From assembly GCF_003319175.1 (NCBI RefSeq), contig NZ_QOHK01000001.1:1-64000 (forward strand): a DNA stretch of 64,000 bases, read 5' to 3'. The position numbers were made by a program, and so were the translations under genes. Shown one piece after another: positions 37,853 to 47,024 of the stretch. Below the pieces are notes generated by a model. That model worked only from the letters and a program-made list of their open reading frames with translations, was not told the DNA's origin and searched no databases. Every line of letters starts with the position of its first letter. Within the stretch, counting starts at the first letter, position 1. Source of the stretch: Blastococcus sp. TF02-8. GTDB lineage: Bacteria > Actinomycetota > Actinomycetes > Mycobacteriales > Geodermatophilaceae.

Positions 37853-39354
37853 TGCTGGAGGCCCGCCTCACCCTCGACCCCACGCAGGCCGTGGGGGCGG
37901 TCTCGCGCCGTCTCTTCGGTGCGTTCGTCGAGCACATGGGCCGCGGGGTGTACGGGGGGATCCACGACCCGGGGCACCCCACGGCGGGCGAGGACGGCTT
38001 CCGCCGGGACGTGATCGACCTGGTCCGCGAGATGGGCGTGACCGCGGTCCGCTACCCCGGCGGCAACTTCGTCTCCGGGTTCCGCTGGGAGGACAGCGTC
38101 GGGCCGCGCGACCAGCGGCCGGTCCGCCTCAACCTGGCGTGGCACAGCACCGAGACCAACGAGGTCGGGCTGCACGAGTTCGCGTCGTGGCTGGACCAGG
38201 TGGGCGCCGAGCTCGTGCTGGCCCTCAACCTGGGCACCCGCAGCACCCTCGAGGCGCTGGACCTCCTCGAGTACGCGAACGTGCCCGCCGGCACCACGCT
38301 GGCCGACCAGCGGATCGCGAACGGGAGACCGCAGCCCTTCGACGTGCGCACGTGGTGCCTGGGCAACGAGATGGACGGCCCGTGGCAGCTCGGGCAGCGG
38401 TCGGCGGAGGACTACGGCAAGCTCGCCGCCCGCACCGCCAAGGCGATGCGCCAGGTCGACCCGACGCTGGAACTGGTGGCCTGCGGTTCCTCGGGCGCGG
38501 GTATGCCCACCTTCGGCGAGTGGGAACGGACCGTGCTCACGCACGCCTACGACGACGAGGACCTGATCTCCTGCCACGCGTACTACGAGGAGAAGGACGG
38601 CGACCTCGGCTCCTTCCTCGCCTCGGGCACGGACATGGACCGGTTCATCGAGAGCGTCGTCGCCACCGCCGACCACGTGAAGGCGGTGCGGCGCAGCCCG
38701 CGGAGCATCGACATCTCCTTCGACGAGTGGAACGTCTGGTACTTCTCCCGGGTGCCGACGGACCTGGCGAGGAACATCGACGACTGGCCGGTCGCCCCAC
38801 CGATCAGCGAGGACGCCTACACCGTGGCCGACGGCGTGGTCGTCGGCAGCCTGCTCATGTCCCTGCTCCGGCACGCGGACCGGGTGACGAGCGCGGCGAT
38901 GGCGCAGCTGGTCAACGTCATCGCTCCGATCGCGGCCGAGCCGCAGGGCCCGGCGTGGCGGAAGTCCACGTTCTTCCCGTTCGCCGTCACCTCGCGCCTG
39001 GCCCGGGGGGTCTCCCTCCGGGTCGGTGTCGACGGGCCCGGCTACGTCACCGCGCAGTACGGAGAGGTCCCGGTCGTGGACGCCGCCGCCACGACCGAGG
39101 GCGGCCGGGTGGCCCTGTTCCTCGTCAACCGCGCGCAGGACGAGGACGTCGAGGTCTCCCTGGACCTCACCGCGCTCGGCGTCGGCACCGTGCAGGAGGC
39201 GGTGACGCTCTCCGACGCCGATCCCCACGCGGCGAACACCACCGACCGCCCGGACCGGGTCGGACTCCGGCCGACCACCCACGCCGAGGTGGACGGGTGC
39301 ACGCTGCGCGTGGTCCTGCCGCCCGTCTCGTGGACCGCGCTCGCCCTGCACTGA
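37852..39354 (+). CDS. GH51 alpha-L-arabinofuranosidase
   Basis: The 500-residue enzyme has the GH51 barrel with acid/base E173 in WCLGNEMDGPWQLG and nucleophile E292 in ISFDEWNVWY, plus FGAFVEHMGRGVYGGI and RYPGGNFVSGFRWED at the substrate site. The terminal beta-sandwich ends VVLPPVSWTALAL. It removes arabinofuranosyl side groups from arabinoxylan or arabinan fragments, and shows the locus handles decorated xylan. No signal peptide. ATG 37852 overlaps the esterase stop. Confidence 0.95.
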   Translation: MLEARLTLDPTQAVGAVSRRLFGAFVEHMGRGVYGGIHDPGHPTAGEDGFRRDVIDLVREMGVTAVRYPGGNFVSGFRWEDSVGPRDQRPVRLNLAWHSTETNEVGLHEFASWLDQVGAELVLALNLGTRSTLEALDLLEYANVPAGTTLADQRIANGRPQPFDVRTWCLGNEMDGPWQLGQRSAEDYGKLAARTAKAMRQVDPTLELVACGSSGAGMPTFGEWERTVLTHAYDDEDLISCHAYYEEKDGDLGSFLASGTDMDRFIESVVATADHVKAVRRSPRSIDISFDEWNVWYFSRVPTDLARNIDDWPVAPPISEDAYTVADGVVVGSLLMSLLRHADRVTSAAMAQLVNVIAPIAAEPQGPAWRKSTFFPFAVTSRLARGVSLRVGVDGPGYVTAQYGEVPVVDAAATTEGGRVALFLVNRAQDEDVEVSLDLTALGVGTVQEAVTLSDADPHAANTTDRPDRVGLRPTTHAEVDGCTLRVVLPPVSWTALALH

Positions 39355-39355
39355 C

Positions 39356-39375
39356 CCCAGCCCAGCCCAGCCCAG
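39356..39375 (+). repeat. 5-bp tandem repeat CCCAG x4
   Basis: Four exact CCCAG units follow the GH51 stop directly. They are noncoding and could be unstable. Confidence 0.8.
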
Positions 39376-39392
39376 CACCATCCACCGCCCAG

Positions 39393-39412
39393 CCCCGGCG
39401 ACGACGCCGGGG
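39393..39412 (+). terminator. Hairpin before the ABC ATPase gene
   Basis: CCCCGGC, loop GACGAC, GCCGGGG form a perfect 7-bp stem 20 bases upstream of ATG 39433. It may end part of the hydrolase transcript or protect mRNA ends. Confidence 0.45.
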
Positions 39413-39432
39413 GGACAGATCAGGAGCACGAC

Positions 39433-40509
<1,077 letters not shown>

Positions 40510-40542
40510 CCCGCACGAGGGAGGCCGGTGGCGCGGCTTCCC

Positions 40543-40559
40543 TAGACTCGTCCGCGGTG
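40543..40559 (+). promoter_or_regulatory. Promoter with leaderless-type spacing for chorismate mutase
   Basis: TAGACT (40543-40548) lies 8 bases before GTG 40557, which is in frame with the gene. The strong ribosome site GAGGAGAG and ATG 40599 lie further on, so either start is possible. Confidence 0.5.
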
Positions 40560-40577
40560 CCCGGCGATCCGGGCACC
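40556..40577 (+). other. 5'-terminal hairpin of chorismate mutase mRNA
   Basis: GGTGCCCGG, loop CGAT, CCGGGCACC form a perfect 9-bp stem starting at the predicted first base of the transcript. It would cover GTG 40557 and leave the ribosome site of ATG 40599 free. Confidence 0.65.
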
Positions 40578-40598
40578 GCGATCGAACGAGGAGAGTGC

Positions 40599-40961
40599 AT
40601 GGCCGTCCGAGCCATCCGGGGCGCGACCCAGGTCGACGCCGACGACCGGGAGCAGCTGCTCGAGGCGACCCGCGAGCTGGTGCAGACCGTCATGGACCGC
40701 AACGCCCTGCGGTCCGAGGACCTCATCAGCATCCTCTTCACCGCGACTCCCGACCTCGTGTCGGAGTTCCCGGCGCTGGCCGCGCGCGAGCTGGGCCTCG
40801 GCGACGTCCCGCTGATGTGCGCCACCGAGATCGCGGTGCCGCACGCCCTCCCACGGGTGCTGCGGCTCATGGCGCACGCGGAGACGCCGACGGCCCGCGC
40901 CGACATCCAGCACGTCTACCTGCGCGGCGCCGTGGCGCTGCGCAGGGACATCGCCCAGTGA
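40599..40961 (+). CDS. aroH: Chorismate mutase, AroH class
   Basis: This enzyme converts chorismate to prephenate for phenylalanine and tyrosine. The 120-residue protein matches the trimeric AroH class (Bacillus type): AVRAIRGATQVDADDREQLL, LISILFTATPDLVSEFPALA, DVPLMCATEIAVPHALPRVL and the end HVYLRGAVALRRDI. Active-site arginines (RAIRGAT, and YLRGA) are present. I choose ATG 40599 with GAGGAGAG upstream; GTG 40557 would add 14 residues. It sits just before cmk, whose first possible GTG overlaps its stop. Confidence 0.93.
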   Translation: MAVRAIRGATQVDADDREQLLEATRELVQTVMDRNALRSEDLISILFTATPDLVSEFPALAARELGLGDVPLMCATEIAVPHALPRVLRLMAHAETPTARADIQHVYLRGAVALRRDIAQ

Positions 40962-40981
40962 CCGACCGGGCGGAGAGAGCA

Positions 40982-41683
40982 GTGAGTGAGCAGATGAGCT
41001 TCCGAGGCCAGGTGACCCTCGACGGACCGTCGGGCACCGGCAAGTCCAGCGTGGCCCGCGGCGTCGCCGCCCGGCTGGGCGCGGCCTACCTCGACACCGG
41101 GGCCATGTACCGGGCCGCCACGGTGGCGGTCCTGGACGCCGGGGTCGATCCCGAGGACGCCGAGGCCGTGGCCCGCGCGGTGGCCGCTGCCCGGATCGAG
41201 GTCGGCACCGACGCCGCCACCGAGCTGGTGCAGGTCGACGGGGTGGACGTCGCCGCACGCATCCGCGGCGCGGAGGTCACCCGCGCGGTGTCCGCCGTGT
41301 CGGCGGTGCCCGCCGTCCGCCGGCAGCTGGTCGACCAGCAGCGTGCGCTCGTCGCGTCCGCCGACGGGGTCGTCGTCGAGGGGCGGGACATCGGCACGGT
41401 CGTGCTGCCCGACGCGACGCTCAAGATCTACCTGACCGCCGCGCCCGAGGCCCGCGCGCAGCGGCGGGCGGGCCAGCTGGGCATCACCGAGCCCGCCGAG
41501 ATCGATCTCCTGGCCGCCGACCTGCGCCGGCGCGACGAGTTCGACAGCAGCCGCGCCGACAGCCCACTGCGCCCGGCGGCCGACGCCGTCGTCGTCGACA
41601 GCACCGAGCTGGACCAGCAGGGCGTGATCGACCGCGTCGTCGCGCTCGCCGAGTCCGCGGTCCCCGCGGGGGAGCGGGCATGA
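40982..41683 (+). CDS. cmk: Cytidylate kinase
   Basis: CMP kinase phosphorylates CMP and dCMP using ATP. The P-loop [15 protein letters not shown] is near the start, followed by [11 protein letters not shown], the insert typical of the family, [15 protein letters not shown] and the lid [16 protein letters not shown]. The 233-residue length is normal. I chose GTG 40982 because GGAGAGAG precedes it; GTG 40958, overlapping the aroH stop, would add 8 residues, and ATG 40994 is also possible. It is coupled to der by a four-base overlap. Confidence 0.95.
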   Translation: MSEQMSFRGQVTLDGPSGTGKSSVARGVAARLGAAYLDTGAMYRAATVAVLDAGVDPEDAEAVARAVAAARIEVGTDAATELVQVDGVDVAARIRGAEVTRAVSAVSAVPAVRRQLVDQQRALVASADGVVVEGRDIGTVVLPDATLKIYLTAAPEARAQRRAGQLGITEPAEIDLLAADLRRRDEFDSSRADSPLRPAADAVVVDSTELDQQGVIDRVVALAESAVPAGERA

Positions 41684-43023
41684 CCGAGGAGAGCACCGGC
41701 CCGCTGCCGGTCGTCGCGATCGTCGGCCGGCCCAACGTGGGCAAGTCGACGCTGGTGAACCGGTTCCTCGGCCGCCGCGCCGCCGTCGTCCAGGACACCC
41801 CGGGCGTCACCCGCGACCGGATCTCCTACGAGGCGCTCTGGAACGGCAAGCGCTTCACCGTCGTCGACACCGGCGGGTGGGACCCGAAGGCCACCGGCAT
41901 CGGGGCCTCGATCACCCGCCAGGCCGAGTACGCGATGAAGACCGCCGACGTCATCGTCTTCGTCGTCGACAGCCAGGTGGGGGCCACCGACACCGACCTC
42001 GCGGCCGCGCGGGTGCTGCGGCGCAGCGACCGCCCGGTGATCCTCGTGGCCAACAAGGTCGACGACGAGCGCAGCGAGGCCAACGCCGCCGAGCTGTGGA
42101 GCCTGGGCATGGGCGAGCCGCACCCGGTCAGCGCCCTGCACGGCCGGGCCAGTGGCGACCTCCTGGACCTCGTCCTCGACGCCATGCCGGAGGCGCCGCG
42201 GGAGCAGGAGGAGGAGACCGGCCCGCGACGGGTGGCCCTGGTCGGCCGGCCGAACGTGGGCAAGTCCAGCCTGATCAACCGGTTGGCCAAGGAGGAGCGC
42301 TCGGTCGTCGACTCCGTGGCCGGCACCACCGTCGACCCCGTCGACTCGATCGTCACGCTGGGCGGCGAGGACTGGCGCTTCGTCGACACCGCGGGCCTCC
42401 GGCGGAAGGTGAACACGGCCAGCGGCATGGAGTACTACGCCAGCCTGCGCACCGAGGCCGCGATCCAGGCCGCCGAGGTGTGCGTGGTCCTGCTGGCGGC
42501 CGACGAGGTCATCAGCGAGCAGGACCAGCGGGTCATCACCCAGGTCGTCGAGGCAGGCCGCGCCCTGGTCCTGGCCTTCAACAAGTGGGACACCCTCGAC
42601 GAGGACCGGCACGCCCAGCTGGAGCGCGAGATCGAGCGCGACCTGGCCCACGTGAAGTGGGCGACCCGGGTGAACATCTCCGCCTCCACCGGCCGCGGCG
42701 TCGGCAAGCTGGCCGACCACCTGCGCGCCGCGCTGGCCTCGTGGGAGACCCGGGTGCCGACGGCCGAGCTCAACACGTTCGTCCGCGCCCTGGTGCAGGA
42801 GACGCCCCCGCCGGCCCGGGGTGGGCGTGCACCGAAGATCAAGTACGTCACGCAGGCCGACGTCCGACCGCCGCGGTTCGTGGTCTTCTCCACCGGCTTC
42901 CTGGAGGCCGGCTACCGGCGGTTCCTGCAGCGCAAGCTGCGCGAGACCTGGGGCTTCCACGGGACGCCCATCGAGATCTCGGTCAAGGTGCGTGAGGGCC
43001 GGGACAAGGACAAGCGCGGCTGA
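41680..43023 (+). CDS. der: Ribosome-assembly GTPase Der
   Basis: Der (EngA) has two GTPase domains in tandem and helps 50S subunit maturation. Both P-loops are present ([11 protein letters not shown] and [11 protein letters not shown]), both DTxG motifs ([20 protein letters not shown]), and the NKxD motifs (NKVDDE, NKWDTL). The C-terminal KH-like domain runs to the basic end ([12 protein letters not shown]). The 447-residue length is typical. The gene follows cmk as in many actinobacteria, and tRNA-Pro lies 100 bases downstream. Confidence 0.97.
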   Translation: MTEESTGPLPVVAIVGRPNVGKSTLVNRFLGRRAAVVQDTPGVTRDRISYEALWNGKRFTVVDTGGWDPKATGIGASITRQAEYAMKTADVIVFVVDSQVGATDTDLAAARVLRRSDRPVILVANKVDDERSEANAAELWSLGMGEPHPVSALHGRASGDLLDLVLDAMPEAPREQEEETGPRRVALVGRPNVGKSSLINRLAKEERSVVDSVAGTTVDPVDSIVTLGGEDWRFVDTAGLRRKVNTASGMEYYASLRTEAAIQAAEVCVVLLAADEVISEQDQRVITQVVEAGRALVLAFNKWDTLDEDRHAQLEREIERDLAHVKWATRVNISASTGRGVGKLADHLRAALASWETRVPTAELNTFVRALVQETPPPARGGRAPKIKYVTQADVRPPRFVVFSTGFLEAGYRRFLQRKLRETWGFHGTPIEISVKVREGRDKDKRG

Positions 43024-43123
43024 CCGGCGGGAGAGAACCACCGGTCGGGGCCGCAGGAGCCGTGCGGTAATCTTCCTGGGCGGTCGTCGCGCCACCGGGA
43101 ACTCCCGGCAGGCCGGTGGCACG

Positions 43124-43197
<74 letters not shown>

Positions 43198-43208
43198 CAG
43201 AGTCGGTG

Positions 43209-43242
43209 AGGGGCCGCTCCGGAGACATCCGGAGCGGCCCCT
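43209..43242 (+). terminator. Strong terminator after tRNA-Pro
   Basis: AGGGGCCGCTCCGGA, loop GACA, TCCGGAGCGGCCCCT form a perfect 15-bp stem 11 bases after the tRNA, followed by GGCGTTTC. Confidence 0.85.
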
Positions 43243-43333
43243 GGCGTTTCCGGGTCCTGGAATCCGGTTGCGGCCTCCGCGGCCGGTGTGCGACGGTCCC
43301 CGCGACCGGAAGCGTCGTGAGGAGGTGAGACCC

Positions 43334-43393
43334 GTGACCGCAGGGTCCGCACCGGGTGCTCCCTCGACATCCCGCACCGCACGGCTCCGGTAG
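43334..43393 (+). CDS. Possible 19-residue leader peptide
   Basis: GTG 43334 is preceded at ideal distance by GGAGGTGA (43321-43328), a full match to the 16S anti-Shine-Dalgarno end. The frame encodes MTAGSAPGAPSTSRTARLR and stops at 43393, 45 bases before the patatin-like gene. The ribosome site is stronger than that of most real genes here. The peptide shows no motif I recognise, and translation is unproven. Confidence 0.35.
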   Translation: MTAGSAPGAPSTSRTARLR

Positions 43394-43438
43394 TCGTCAC
43401 GGGGAGCGCCTCCAGGCAACCCTCGAAGGGCGACTCCC

Positions 43439-44383
43439 ATGACTCCAGATCCGTTCTCGACCCGTCGCGTCGCCCCCGCCGCGCCGGGACCATCCGCCGC
43501 CCGGACGCAGGTCGCGGTTCCCGGCGGCCGGGCACTCGTCGTCGGCGGCGGGGGCTCCACCGGCCACGCCTGGGCAGTGGGCGTGCTCGCCGGCCTCTCC
43601 GACGCCGGCGTGCACGTGGCCGGGGCCGACCTCCTCATCGGCACGTCGTCCGGCGCGACGGTCGCGGCCCAGGTCGCCGACGGCGCGTCGCCGGCGGACC
43701 TGTTCGCGGGCATCGTGGCCGAGGTCCACCCGACGGCGACGGCGACCGGGACGACGCCGGCTGCCCGGGCCATGCGGGCCACGGCCGAGATCATCGCCGC
43801 CGCCACGGACCCGGCCGACATGCGCCGCCGGATGGGCGCCGCGGCACTCGAGGCGGAGGCGGCCTCCGACGGCTCGCGGTCAGCACGGTGGCGGGCCACG
43901 GTCGCCGCCCGGCTGCCGGGCCCGCACTGGCCGCGGCAACCGGTGTGGATCGTGGCGGTCGATGCCCGGTCCGGGGAACCGGTGGTGTTCGACCGGTCGA
44001 GCGGGGTGGACCTGGTCGATGCGGTGGCGGCGAGCACGTCCAACGGCGTCGCGTACGCCATCGGCCGGGACCGCTACGTCGACGGCGCGTACCGGCGCAG
44101 CGGCGAGAACGCGGATCTCGCTGCCGGGTGCGCACGCGTCGTGGTGCTGTCGCCGTTGTCCGGCGGGTCGCGCTGCCCGTCGGAGTGGGGCATGGACCTG
44201 GCGACGCAGGCGGAGGAGCTGCGGGCAGGCGGAACCGACGTCGTGACCGTCGTCCCGGACAGCTCCTCGGAGCACCTGTTCGGCTCCCGTGCCATGGACC
44301 TGTCCCTGCGGCCGGTCGCAGCACGGGCCGGGTACGCGCGGGGCCGGTCCGCGGCCGGCCGACTGGCCGGTTCCTGGGCCTGA
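43439..44383 (+). CDS. Patatin-like phospholipase family protein
   Basis: The patatin fold uses a serine-aspartate dyad. Here the oxyanion loop is VVGGGGSTGHAWAVGVL, the nucleophile S70 lies in IGTSSGATVA (GxSxG), and D215 is in YVDGAYRRSGEN. The 314-residue protein is soluble and has no signal peptide. It should hydrolyse acyl ester bonds of a lipid; the substrate is unknown. ATG 43439 has a weak purine site. It is followed by a bidirectional terminator shared with the convergent secreted-protein gene. Confidence 0.9.
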   Translation: MTPDPFSTRRVAPAAPGPSAARTQVAVPGGRALVVGGGGSTGHAWAVGVLAGLSDAGVHVAGADLLIGTSSGATVAAQVADGASPADLFAGIVAEVHPTATATGTTPAARAMRATAEIIAAATDPADMRRRMGAAALEAEAASDGSRSARWRATVAARLPGPHWPRQPVWIVAVDARSGEPVVFDRSSGVDLVDAVAASTSNGVAYAIGRDRYVDGAYRRSGENADLAAGCARVVVLSPLSGGSRCPSEWGMDLATQAEELRAGGTDVVTVVPDSSSEHLFGSRAMDLSLRPVAARAGYARGRSAAGRLAGSWA

Positions 44384-44413
44384 CCGCACGGCCACGGCGA
44401 CGTCCCCGCGGAG

Positions 44414-44450
44414 CGGAGGTGGCGTCACCGCCGGGGTGACGCCACCTCCG
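44414..44450. terminator. Bidirectional terminator, perfect 16-bp stem
   Basis: CGGAGGTGGCGTCACC, loop GCCGG, GGTGACGCCACCTCCG lie between the convergent patatin-like and secreted-protein genes. Confidence 0.85.
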
Positions 44451-44462
44451 GGGCGCCCGCCG

Positions 44463-44906
44463 TCAGAGCGGGGTGACGACCGCGTTGCCGTCGGCGTCGG
44501 ACGTGCACGGTGCGGCGCCGTCGAGCAGCAGGCTGGTGAGGACCGCCACCGACACGTCGCACACGTTGGCCGCGACGGTGATCGGCACCTGCACGGTCGT
44601 GTCCTCGAGATTCACGTTGACCAGGCCGCGCTGACGGGTGTTGCCGTCCCGGTCCCGGGTCACCCGGGCGTCCGAGTCGCCGGCCGCGTCGCACGGTGCG
44701 GCCCCGTCGGCGAGCAGGCCGGCCAGGACGTTGACCGAGACGTCGCAGATGTTCGCCACGACGGCGATGGGGGCCTGGACGGTCAGGTCGGTGATGTTGA
44801 CGTTGACCAGGCCCTCCTGCGTGGGCGCCGCGGAGGCGGGGGCCGCGACGGCGACCGCGCCGGCCGTGGCGAGGACGGTGAGGGTGGACAGGGTGCGCAC
44901 GCGCAT
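44463..44906 (-). CDS. Secreted protein with two tandem cysteine-containing repeats
   Basis: A signal peptide (residues 1 to about 27, ending VAAPASAAP) is followed by two copies of a 41-residue unit. The first begins GLVNVNITDLTVQAPIAVVA, the second GLVNVNLEDTTVQVPITVAA; each has one cysteine in AN-I/V-CDVSV and one in DGAAPC. A charged linker (SDARVTRDRDGNTRQR) joins them. The 147-residue mature form is small, hydrophobic and probably has one disulfide per repeat. Proteins of this style occur in actinobacteria without known function; a surface-assembling role like chaplins is speculation. ATG 44906 has AGGAGA upstream. Confidence 0.85.
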   Translation of the reverse strand: MRVRTLSTLTVLATAGAVAVAAPASAAPTQEGLVNVNITDLTVQAPIAVVANICDVSVNVLAGLLADGAAPCDAAGDSDARVTRDRDGNTRQRGLVNVNLEDTTVQVPITVAANVCDVSVAVLTSLLLDGAAPCTSDADGNAVVTPL

Positions 44907-44979
44907 GGGGGATCTCCTGAGGGGATGAGCCGTCACCGCCGTGACCCAGCGGCGCCCCCGTGTGACGGTTCGAATACCC

Positions 44980-44995
44980 TGTGATCCGCGTCACT
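44980..44995. promoter_or_regulatory. Crp/GlxR-like palindrome upstream of secreted-protein gene
   Basis: TGTGATCCGCGTCACT matches the TGTGA-N6-TCACA consensus of actinobacterial Crp/GlxR except for the last base. It is 74 bases upstream of the start at 44906. Its 14-base core recurs at 60916-60929. Confidence 0.5.
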
Positions 44996-45025
44996 CACAT
45001 GGATCCGGGAATTCGTCGGACCGGT

Positions 45026-45415
45026 CTACTTCACGGCGGCCAGCTGGATGAGGTTGCCGCACGTGTCGTCCAGGACGGCGGTGACGACCGGCCCCAGGTC
45101 GACCGGGTCCTGGGTGAAGACGACGTCCAGTGCCTTGAGCCGCTCGACCTCGGCGTGCACGTCGTCGACGGCGAAGGACGTGAACGGGATCCCATCGGCC
45201 GCCAGGGCCTCCTTGTAGGCCCTGGCGGCGGGGTGACCGGTCGGTTCGAGCAGCAGCTCGACGCCGTCCGGGTCGCCGGGGGACACCACGGTGAGCCAGC
45301 GCGCGCCGCCGGCCGGGACGTCGGTCTTCGTCCGGAAGCCGAGCTTCTCGGTGTAGAAGGCCAGTGCTGTCGCCTGGTCGTCGACGTAGACGCTGGTGAG
45401 GTTGATCCGGATCAC
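45026..45415 (-). CDS. VOC (glyoxalase/bleomycin-resistance-like) protein
   Basis: The 129-residue protein has the paired beta-alpha-beta-beta-beta units of the vicinal oxygen chelate fold: NLTSVYVDDQATALAFYTEK then LGF, and SFAVDDVHAEVERLKALDVV. The end DDTCGNLIQLAAV supplies the usual final metal-site glutamine in place of glutamate. Function could be metal-dependent detoxification or ligand binding. GTG 45415 overlaps the stop of the ArsR gene upstream, so the pair is one operon, and ACAGGAG precedes it. Confidence 0.9.
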   Translation of the reverse strand: MIRINLTSVYVDDQATALAFYTEKLGFRTKTDVPAGGARWLTVVSPGDPDGVELLLEPTGHPAARAYKEALAADGIPFTSFAVDDVHAEVERLKALDVVFTQDPVDLGPVVTAVLDDTCGNLIQLAAVK

Positions 45416-45708
45416 GGGAGTGGCTCCTGTCGGTCGATGGGCCACCGTTCGACGATCGCCCGCAAGGGGCCGGTGTCGAGGTGGTGGAACTTGTACCGGC
45501 CCTGCCGCCGGGTGTGGACCAGCCCCGCCTGCTCCAGGACCGCGAGGTGCTGGGAGATGGCCTGCCGCGAGGAGCCGAGGCCGTGCTTCATGGCCAGCCG
45601 GCCGCAGATCTCGAACAGCGTCTGACCGTCACGGTCGGCGAGCTCGTCGAGGATGACGCGGCGGGTCGCGTCACCGAGGGCCCTGAACAGCTCCGGGGCC
45701 GCATCCAC
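45412..45708 (-). CDS. ArsR/SmtB-family regulator
   Basis: The winged helix is clear (ELFRALGDATRRVILDELAD, SSRQAISQHLAVLEQAGLVH, RQGRYKFHHLD). No metal-binding cysteine cluster (ELCVCDL) is present, so it is a non-metal ArsR of the type often paired with VOC or START-domain proteins. I place the start at GTG 45708, 7 bases after the -10-like TACTAC; the longer frame would need a TTG at 45726 without a ribosome site. It probably autoregulates through the inverted repeat in its promoter. Confidence 0.88.
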   Translation of the reverse strand: MDAAPELFRALGDATRRVILDELADRDGQTLFEICGRLAMKHGLGSSRQAISQHLAVLEQAGLVHTRRQGRYKFHHLDTGPLRAIVERWPIDRQEPLP

Positions 45709-45745
45709 GTCCGTAGTAGTACGCAAGTGGCAGCTTGCCTGTCAA
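45706..45745 (-). promoter_or_regulatory. ArsR promoter with overlapping inverted repeat
   Basis: On the minus strand a perfect TTGACA (45745-45740) is followed by 18 bases and TACTAC (45721-45716), then 7 bases to GTG 45708. The spacer holds GGCAAG-CTGCCA-CTTGC, an inverted repeat suited to the autoregulator. The same region serves the divergent alcohol dehydrogenase. Confidence 0.5.
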
Positions 45746-45863
45746 GGCGTCGGGTGGCCGGGGACGCGCTGATGGCGCAGGGTCGAGAGGCCGGTCAGCA
45801 GCGCCGGCGTGCCCGTCCGAGCCACCCGTCCCGGCGGCGGCTCCCCGTACGAGAGCGACACGC

Positions 45864-47012
45864 ATGCGAGCGATGACCTACCGCGGGCCGTACAAGATCA
45901 GGGTGGAGGAGAAGGACCTACCGGCGATCGAGCACCCGAACGACGCCGTCGTCCGGGTGACCCTCGCGGCCATCTGCGGCTCGGACCTGCACCTCTACCA
46001 CGGGCTGATGCCGGACACGCGGGTCGGCCACACCTTCGGTCACGAGTTCATCGGCATCGTGGAGAAGGTCGGCCCGTCGGTGCAGAACCTGCAGGTCGGG
46101 GACCGTGTGATGGTGCCGTTCAACATCTACTGCGGGTCGTGCTGGTTCTGCGCCCGCGGTCTGTACTCCAACTGCCACAACGTGAACGCCAACGCCACGG
46201 CCGTGGGCGGCATCTACGGGTACTCCCACACGACCGGCGGCTACGACGGCGGGCAGGCCGAGTACGTGCGGGTGCCGTTCGCCGACGTCGGCCCCACCAA
46301 GATCCCCGACTGGATGAGCGACGAGGACGCCGTCCTGCTCACCGACGCCACCGCCACCGGCTACTTCGGCGCCCAGCTCGGCGACATCGCCGAGGGCGAC
46401 ACCGTGGTCGTGCTCGGCGCCGGCCCGGTGGGCCTGGTCGCCGCGCAGTCCTCGTGGCTCATGGGCGCCGGTCGGGTCATCGTCGTGGACCACCTCGACT
46501 ACCGGCTGGAGAAGGCCCGGTCCTTCGCGCACGCCGAGACGCTGAACTTCACCGAGTACGACGACATCGTCGTGGAGCTCAAGAAGCAGACCGACTTCCT
46601 CGGGGCCGACGTCGCCATCGAGTGCGTGGGTGCGGAGGCCGACGGGAACCTGCTCCAGCACGTGGCGGGGGCGAAGCTCAAGATGCAGGGTGGCTCACCG
46701 GTCGCGCTCAACTGGGCGATCGACGGCGTGCGCAAGGGCGCCACGATCTCGGTGATGGGCGCCTACGGGCCGATCCCCAACGCGGTGAAGTTCGGCGACG
46801 CCCTGAACAAGGGGCTGACCCTGCGCATGAACCAGGCGCCGGTGAAGCGCCAGTGGCCGCGGTTGTTCGAGCACGTGCGCAACGGCTACCTCACGCCGAG
46901 TGACATGGTGACCCACCGGTTCCCGCTGGAGGAGATCGCCGAGGCCTACCACGTGTTCTCCGGCAAGCTCGACGGCTGCATCAAGCCGCTGATCGTGCCC
47001 GGCGCGGCCTGA
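45864..47012 (+). CDS. Zinc-dependent alcohol dehydrogenase (formaldehyde/threonine dehydrogenase-like)
   Basis: This medium-chain dehydrogenase of 382 residues has the catalytic zinc site (ICGSDLHLYHG, GHTFGHEF), the four structural-zinc cysteines in YCGSCWFCARGLYSNC, and the NAD loop VVVLGAGPVGLVAA. The closest described group is the glutathione-independent formaldehyde dehydrogenase/threonine dehydrogenase-like branch common in soil actinobacteria. ATG 45864 was chosen; ATG 45873 is nearly as good. A small gene of unknown function follows 12 bases later in the same operon. Confidence 0.92.
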   Translation: MRAMTYRGPYKIRVEEKDLPAIEHPNDAVVRVTLAAICGSDLHLYHGLMPDTRVGHTFGHEFIGIVEKVGPSVQNLQVGDRVMVPFNIYCGSCWFCARGLYSNCHNVNANATAVGGIYGYSHTTGGYDGGQAEYVRVPFADVGPTKIPDWMSDEDAVLLTDATATGYFGAQLGDIAEGDTVVVLGAGPVGLVAAQSSWLMGAGRVIVVDHLDYRLEKARSFAHAETLNFTEYDDIVVELKKQTDFLGADVAIECVGAEADGNLLQHVAGAKLKMQGGSPVALNWAIDGVRKGATISVMGAYGPIPNAVKFGDALNKGLTLRMNQAPVKRQWPRLFEHVRNGYLTPSDMVTHRFPLEEIAEAYHVFSGKLDGCIKPLIVPGAA

Positions 47013-47024
47013 GAGGAACCGGAC

